A DNA stretch of 17,247 bases, from positions 1 to 17,247 of the forward strand of contig WFSU01000182.1 in assembly GCA_015485845.1 (NCBI GenBank), written 5' to 3'. Below are positions 12,908 through 17,247 of the stretch, piece after piece (position 1 is the first letter of the stretch; each line of letters starts with the position of its first letter). The position numbers and the translations under genes are program-made. This DNA comes from Nitratifractor sp. Lineage in GTDB: Bacteria; Campylobacterota; Campylobacteria; Campylobacterales; Sulfurovaceae. The notes under the pieces are model-generated. The model made no database searches and had not been told where the DNA came from. It saw nothing but the letters and a program-made list of their open reading frames with translations.

Positions 12908-14077
12908 ATGGAAAACACCGAACCACACCTCAACACCCGCGTCCTCATTGCCGGTATCTTTTCACTGGTGATCGGCGTAGGGGTGGCGCGTTTCGCCTTT
13001 ACGTCGCTGCTCCCTGCCATGCTGGACGACTCGCTCGACCTTACGTTTGCCGGGTTTCTTGCCTCGGTCAACTTCGCCGGGTACCTCAGCGGTTCGATTC
13101 TGGCCGTTTTTATCACCCGCTTTCCGACCAAAGTTCGCCTGTTTCGTATTGGCATTATCTTGTGCATTCTCACCACGGTTTTATTGGGGATCACCGATGA
13201 CCCGACGCTTTGGCTCATCGATCGCTTCATCGCCGGGTTTGGCGCTGCGATGGCGCTGGTGGTAGGCTCCGCCATCGTCATGACACGCCTGAACCTCCCC
13301 GACAAGACCCGGGCCATGGGGATTCACTTCAGCGGGATCGGTGTCTCGATCCTCCTGAGCGATCTGCTGGTACGCCTCATCATGGGGCTGGGCGGGAGCT
13401 GGCAGGATGCCTGGCTGGGATTGGCATTGTTTGCGGCGTTGGCGGCTCCGTTTGTCCTCCGTACCCTTTCGTTTGCTGCCGAGACCCCTCAGACAGCTGC
13501 GCATCATCGGTTCAGCCTGTCCGTTTTTACCCCCTTTACCCTCCTCCTAATCGCTGCGTATTTCACCGAGGGGGTCGGGTTTGTCGTGCAGGGGACGTTC
13601 CTCCCGGACATCATCAACTCCATCCCGGGGCTCGAAGGGTACGGCGGCTACACTTGGCTGTTGGTAGGAGTGGCCGGCATCCCCTCGAGTATCCTCTGGA
13701 TGCGGCTGGCGCATCGCTACGGTAGCCTCCCCATGATTGTCACGGCCATGCTGGTGCAAGTCGTGGGGATTCTTCTACCCACCCTCACCCGCAACCCCGC
13801 GCTCAATCTTCTCAGCGGCATCCTCTACGGTGGCACATTCGTCGGCCTGGTCGCCCTCTTCCTCAATCTCGGTGGCCGCCGTGCCGGAGCCAACCCCGTC
13901 GTCCTCATGGGCGCCCTCACCTCCGCCTACGGCATCGGTCAAGTCGCCGCCCCTCTCTACAGTGTCGCCCTCACCCAACATTTCGGCTCCTACGATCCGG
14001 CACTCTATCTCACCGCCGCGATCACGACTTTCGGGGCATTGCTCATGCTGTACGGGCGGCGGTTTGATGCATCCTGA
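12908..14077 (+). CDS. MFS transporter, YbfB/YjiJ-like
   Basis: This 389-residue inner-membrane protein has about twelve hydrophobic segments. The first helix GIFSLVIGVGVARFAFTSLLPAM is characteristic of the YbfB/YjiJ group of major facilitator proteins. The second half opens with FTPFTLLLIAAYFTEGVGFV (about 203-222). Substrates of the group are poorly known; drug or metabolite export is typical of the fold. The ATG at 12908 has no good ribosome site, and ATGGG (12881-12885) could pair with CCCAT around the start. GC content and codon use resemble the efflux operon downstream rather than the toxin genes upstream. It precedes the TetR gene by about 108 bases and could be under separate control. 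Confidence 0.87.
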   Translation: MENTEPHLNTRVLIAGIFSLVIGVGVARFAFTSLLPAMLDDSLDLTFAGFLASVNFAGYLSGSILAVFITRFPTKVRLFRIGIILCILTTVLLGITDDPTLWLIDRFIAGFGAAMALVVGSAIVMTRLNLPDKTRAMGIHFSGIGVSILLSDLLVRLIMGLGGSWQDAWLGLALFAALAAPFVLRTLSFAAETPQTAAHHRFSLSVFTPFTLLLIAAYFTEGVGFVVQGTFLPDIINSIPGLEGYGGYTWLLVGVAGIPSSILWMRLAHRYGSLPMIVTAMLVQVVGILLPTLTRNPALNLLSGILYGGTFVGLVALFLNLGGRRAGANPVVLMGALTSAYGIGQVAAPLYSVALTQHFGSYDPALYLTAAITTFGALLMLYGRRFDAS

Positions 14078-14141
14078 AACTCCCGTTTGGGGAATACCAT
14101 TGGAAAAACAAAAACAAAATAGTTTTTAAGCCAACTTCCGC

Positions 14142-14169
14142 TATATTTTCATTGACCGACAGTCAGTCA
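14142..14169 (+). promoter_or_regulatory. Promoter -10 and TetR-type operator of the efflux operon
   Basis: TATATT (14142-14147) is a fair -10 with a weak -35 around 14119-14125. Just after it TGACCGAC-A-GTCAGTCA (14153-14169) is a 17-base palindrome with seven of eight pairs matching. It covers the expected transcription start and precedes the TetR gene, so the repressor probably shuts off its own operon. The TGAC half-sites are of a kind often bound by TetR regulators. Confidence 0.65.
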
Positions 14170-14185
14170 TACACAAAGGAGTCCC

Positions 14186-14785
14186 ATGGCTATCATCGTA
14201 GACAAAGAAGCCAAACGCCGTGATATCGCCCTTTCGTGCCGTGATCTTCTCCAGGAGAACGGGATCGGAAATCTCACCATCGCGCAAATCGCACAAACCG
14301 CCGGTGTGGGCAAGGGGACGATTTACGAGTATTTTGACAACAAAGAAGACATTGTCTTCGAGATCATCACCACCTTTTTGCGTGAAGACTTGAGCCGTTT
14401 GCAGCAACTTGTCACTCTCCCCCTGAGTACGCGGGAGAAATTGTTTCGATTCTGCACGACACTCTTCGAAAACGAAAAGGGGCAGAAACATCTGGAACTC
14501 TTCAAAGAATTCCTCGCCATCTCCCTGACCCACAAGGACGCCTCAATGCTCCGCTTCAGCCAGCAAACCCGCGTCGCGTTTCACGCCATCCTCGAACAAA
14601 TCCTCGATGAAGGGATCACCCGGGGAGAGCTCGAAGAGCGCTTCCGGGGGGCGGCGGGATCGCTGATCATCTTCAGCACCGGCCTGATGGTGGACTCCCG
14701 ACTCGAAGGCTTCGACATCCAGCACGAGCTCAACGCCTTCCTCGATCTCCTCTTCCCGACTCCAACCCAAGGAACCCCGTCATGA
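14186..14785 (+). CDS. TetR/AcrR-family repressor of the efflux operon
   Basis: This 199-residue protein has an N-terminal helix-turn-helix domain: IALSCRDLLQENGIGNLTIA, then IAQTAGVGKGTIYEYFDNKED (about 33-53), the classic TetR recognition helix. The remaining residues form the helical ligand-binding domain, which should respond to a pump substrate. AAAGGAG lies five bases before the ATG. The stop overlaps the next ATG (ATGA at 14782-14785), so it is the first gene of a translationally coupled efflux operon. A 17-base palindrome at the promoter is the likely operator. Confidence 0.92.
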   Translation: MAIIVDKEAKRRDIALSCRDLLQENGIGNLTIAQIAQTAGVGKGTIYEYFDNKEDIVFEIITTFLREDLSRLQQLVTLPLSTREKLFRFCTTLFENEKGQKHLELFKEFLAISLTHKDASMLRFSQQTRVAFHAILEQILDEGITRGELEERFRGAAGSLIIFSTGLMVDSRLEGFDIQHELNAFLDLLFPTPTQGTPS

Positions 14786-16047
14786 ATCTTATATTCCAAA
14801 AACACCTTCTGAAAACCCTCTTGTTCCTCGCAGCCTTCCCCGCTCTTGTCTCTGGAGGAACCCTCAGTCTCAAAACCCTCATCACCCACGCCGAACACAA
14901 CGATCTCGCCCGTGCCAAGACGATGAACATCCGTTCCAAACAGCGGGAGATCGACGCAGCCGAACGTGCGTATGCCCCGACGGTGGACATCGGGCTGAGT
15001 CAGACGATCAGCTCCCCCGTGACGCGTCAAAGTCCCGGTGCCGTCGGCGCCGCTTTCGTCCGGGCGAGTATGAACCTCTTCGACGGCGGGCGCAAAGCCA
15101 AGACCATCGAGGCCAAACGGTACGAGCATCAGGCCGCGCTCTTCGAAAAGCAGGCGTTTGCCCGCAGTACGGCGCTCGGGGTTGTCCGGCAATACTTTAC
15201 CCTCAAGAAACTCCGCGCCAACCTCTCTGCCCTGCACCAACGCGCCCACGAACTCCAGGCTCAGCTCGACCGCATCCGCAAACTCAAAGCCGCCGGGATG
15301 GCCACCGCCTCCATGGTGGACAAATTCAAAGCCGCCTATGAGGACAACGCCTACCGGATCGAAAACACCCGGCTGGGGATCGAAAGCAGCGCCGAAAATC
15401 TCAAACTCCTCAGCGGCCTCACCGCCCGCCATCTGGCACGCAACTACTTCGTCGAGCCCCGGCATGTAGCTTTCCGAGTCTTTGCCGGTACCCGTGCCAT
15501 GCGGGCGCAAGCTGCCGCCATCGGCAAAAACGCCGAAGCGATTGCCACCGCGTACAGCCCGCAGGTCAATGCCTCCTACACCTACAACCGCACCGCGTTT
15601 GGTGACCTCGCTCCGGGTGTCCCCCCGGCATCGCTCCCCGACCACAGCCACAAGTTTCAGCTCAACGTCGGGATGCGGGTCTATGACGGAGGCACTATCG
15701 GACGCAAAAGCGAAGCGGTGCAGTACCAGAAGCTCGCCCTGCGTGCCAAAATTCGCCATGCGATCAAAGAGCAGAAGATGAACTACCGCCTAGCCCGCAA
15801 ACGCCTCCACACTGTCCGCGCCCAGATCCACAGCGCCCGCACGGCACTCGCCGCCGCCAAAAGCAGCTACCGCTCGGTCAAAAAAAGCTTCGAAGCCGGG
15901 GTAGTCGACAATGTCACCTACCTCGATGCCCTCAGCCAGAAAACCATGGCACAAGCCCGCTATCAAGCCACCCGATACGACTACGAGATCGCCAAAGCCG
16001 TCTATTATTTCTACGCCGGGAAAAACCTCAAAAGGTATGTACGATGA
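14782..16047 (+). CDS. TolC-like outer membrane efflux protein
   Basis: This 421-residue protein has a signal peptide (hydrophobic 9-24) and two similar halves of long coiled helices and beta-strands, as in TolC/OprM channels: AYAPTVDIGLSQTISSP (68-84) and AYSPQVNASYTYNR (about 258-271) mark the equivalent beta regions, and MNLFDGGRK (97-105) and MRVYDGGTIGRKSE (about 299-312) the strand-turn-helix in each half. It forms the outer membrane duct for the RND pump. The length fits the family (400-480). It overlaps both neighbours by ATGA. No lipobox is visible, so it is a TolC-like rather than OprM-like form. Confidence 0.92.
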   Translation: MNLIFQKHLLKTLLFLAAFPALVSGGTLSLKTLITHAEHNDLARAKTMNIRSKQREIDAAERAYAPTVDIGLSQTISSPVTRQSPGAVGAAFVRASMNLFDGGRKAKTIEAKRYEHQAALFEKQAFARSTALGVVRQYFTLKKLRANLSALHQRAHELQAQLDRIRKLKAAGMATASMVDKFKAAYEDNAYRIENTRLGIESSAENLKLLSGLTARHLARNYFVEPRHVAFRVFAGTRAMRAQAAAIGKNAEAIATAYSPQVNASYTYNRTAFGDLAPGVPPASLPDHSHKFQLNVGMRVYDGGTIGRKSEAVQYQKLALRAKIRHAIKEQKMNYRLARKRLHTVRAQIHSARTALAAAKSSYRSVKKSFEAGVVDNVTYLDALSQKTMAQARYQATRYDYEIAKAVYYFYAGKNLKRYVR

Positions 16048-16757
16048 ATAAAATACTCCTCAGCCTCGCTCTCTTCGCTGCCACTCTCCAGGCCGGTGAA
16101 GTCTATGCGACCTTTACCGTCCAGGCCAAGCAGAGTGCCAACCTCTCCTTCAGCGCCAACGGCGTCGTCAACCATGTCTACGTCGATACCGGCGACACCG
16201 TGCACAAGGGACAAACCCTCGCCACCCTCCGCAGCGAAGACATCCAAGCCGCACTCCAGATCGCCCGTGTCGGTCTGACCTATGCCCAGAAAGACTACGA
16301 CCGGATGCAGTCGGTGCGTGATGTGACCGATCAAGCCAAACTCGACGGCGTACAGTTTCGCGTCGAGAATGCCAAAGCCCAGCTGGCGTATAAACAGGCA
16401 TTGCTGGACAAAACGATCCTCAAAGCCCCCTTCGACGGCACCATCGTCGCCCGTAACCTTGAGATCGGCGATACGTTTACGGCAATACGCCCTGTAGCCG
16501 TCTACCGCCTCCAGAGTGCTCACGCCCGCAAGTTGATCCTCTCGTTTGACCAGAAATACTGGAAAGTGGTCCAACCGGGTGAAACCTTCACCTACACCGT
16601 CGACGGTGATCCCACCCCACGCAAAGGGCTCATCACCAAACTCTACCCCACCGCCAACCTCCAGAGCCGGAAAATGCAGGCCGAAGTCGCCGCAGAGGAT
16701 ATCCCCTCCGGACTCTTCGGCGAGGGTAAAATCCTCCTGCCTGACACGCACGAATAA
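16044..16757 (+). CDS. RND periplasmic adaptor (membrane fusion protein), short form
   Basis: This 237-residue protein has a signal peptide (MNKILLSLALFAATLQA) and the adaptor order: a half-lipoyl segment with GVVNHVYVDTGDTVHKGQTLATL (about 40-62), a short helical hairpin (65-120), a second half-lipoyl segment with LKAPFDGTIVARNLEIGDTF (about 126-145) and a beta-barrel domain to the end. Typical adaptors have 350-400 residues; this one lacks most of the membrane-proximal domain, so it is a compact type. It links the pump to the TolC-like channel. The ATGA overlap upstream and 14-base gap downstream place it in the operon. Confidence 0.9.
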   Translation: MNKILLSLALFAATLQAGEVYATFTVQAKQSANLSFSANGVVNHVYVDTGDTVHKGQTLATLRSEDIQAALQIARVGLTYAQKDYDRMQSVRDVTDQAKLDGVQFRVENAKAQLAYKQALLDKTILKAPFDGTIVARNLEIGDTFTAIRPVAVYRLQSAHARKLILSFDQKYWKVVQPGETFTYTVDGDPTPRKGLITKLYPTANLQSRKMQAEVAAEDIPSGLFGEGKILLPDTHE

Positions 16758-16771
16758 GCGAAGGGCATCGA

Positions 16772-17247
16772 ATGTATAAATTAGCGATCAACCGACCCAT
16801 CGCCACCCTCATGTACATGGTGACGCTGGTGTTCTTCGGCTTCATGAGCTTTCGGACGATGCCTTCGGCGCTGTTTCCCAAAGTGGACTTTCCCATGGTG
16901 ACCGTTGTCACCGCCTATCCGGGTGCCGAATCTTCCACGATCGAATCGCAGGTGACCGACAAGATCGAAGAGGCGATTTCTCAGATCGGCGGGGTAGAGA
17001 TGATCAGTTCCACGAGCAGTGAAAACACCAGCGTCATCCTCATCAAATTTTCGATGGAGCGGAGCATCGACGAAGCGGCCAACGACGTCCGAGACAAAGT
17101 CTCCGCCGTCCGCCTGCCACATGACGCCCGCAAGCCGCTCATCAGCAAACTCGACGTGGGTGGGGGCTCGGTGGTCAATGTCTTCCTCACCGCCAAAAAA
17201 GATACCCTCAAAAACCTCATGCTCTTTGTCGACCAAAAAGCCAAACC
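16772..17247 (+). CDS. RND efflux pump inner-membrane subunit, 5' part only
   Basis: The first 158 residues are present; the frame is open to the window end. MYKLAINRPIATLMYMVTLV and the following helix, then MPSALFPKVDFPMVTV and TAYPGAESSTIESQV, are the standard N-terminal helix and porter-domain start of AcrB-type (HAE1-like) transporters. SQIGGVEMISSTSSENTSVI continues this domain. These pumps use the proton gradient to export hydrophobic compounds. GAAGG lies eight bases before the ATG. Full-length members have about 1,000 residues, so most of the gene lies beyond 17247. Confidence 0.93.
   Translation, partial: MYKLAINRPIATLMYMVTLVFFGFMSFRTMPSALFPKVDFPMVTVVTAYPGAESSTIESQVTDKIEEAISQIGGVEMISSTSSENTSVILIKFSMERSIDEAANDVRDKVSAVRLPHDARKPLISKLDVGGGSVVNVFLTAKKDTLKNLMLFVDQKAK

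Noticed and set aside
14581..15759. 392-residue minus-strand frame opposite TetR and TolC genes
   Set aside because: The plus strand carries unmistakable TetR and TolC-like proteins; the long open frame is a side effect of GC-rich codon use.

Overview
The window most likely comes from a member of the Campylobacterota (epsilonproteobacteria), probably a respiratory, sulfur- or hydrogen-oxidising lineage with a fairly high GC content for the group. The reasons are the single-protein CcsBA (ResB-CcsA fusion) cytochrome c synthase of about 900 residues, the multihaem periplasmic cytochrome beside it, the periplasmic rhodanese, and promoters that rely on a good (often TGn-extended) -10 with a weak -35. 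The assignment rests on gene style, not on a database match.

Layout. Bases 1-121 hold inverted repeats only. Bases 122-738 (minus) are a PemK/MazF-type toxin with a Phd/YefM-like antitoxin, under a clear sigma-70 promoter and a 14-bp palindrome. Bases 832-1647 (minus) encode an exported double-rhodanese protein. Bases 1675-2698 form a REPtron: a REP-associated tyrosine transposase (RAYT) flanked on both sides by mirror-oriented arrays of REP hairpins. Bases 2713-9500 (minus) form the main metabolic block: a periplasmic cytochrome with twelve CXXCH haem motifs, a lipoprotein with a thioredoxin-like fold that has lost its cysteines, a CPYC thioredoxin, and CcsBA. Together they look like an electron-transfer or reductase cytochrome packed with its own thiol-reduction and haem-attachment machinery. 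Bases 9855-10496 (minus) encode a LysE/RhtB exporter.

Bases 10497-12246 are an accessory stretch rich in repeats. It holds two 71/72-bp direct repeats around a 31-residue membrane peptide, a 48-residue protein followed by a GNAT-like protein (a possible toxin-antitoxin pair), and a repeat-built segment with 15-bp perfect inverted arms. Bases 12247-12809 are a VapBC-type pair. From 12908 the window returns to GC-rich core-like genes: an MFS transporter (YbfB/YjiJ-like), then a TetR-led RND efflux operon (TetR, TolC-like outer membrane factor, short periplasmic adaptor, RND pump running off the end) whose genes overlap by ATGA. A TGAC-type palindrome at the TetR start region suggests autorepression released by an efflux substrate.

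The most unusual items are the complete REPtron with two REP subtypes related by compensatory stem changes, the uncharacterised 12-haem cytochrome with its maturation cassette, the cysteine-less thioredoxin lipoprotein, and the small uncharacterised genes and repeats between 10.6 and 12.1 kb.
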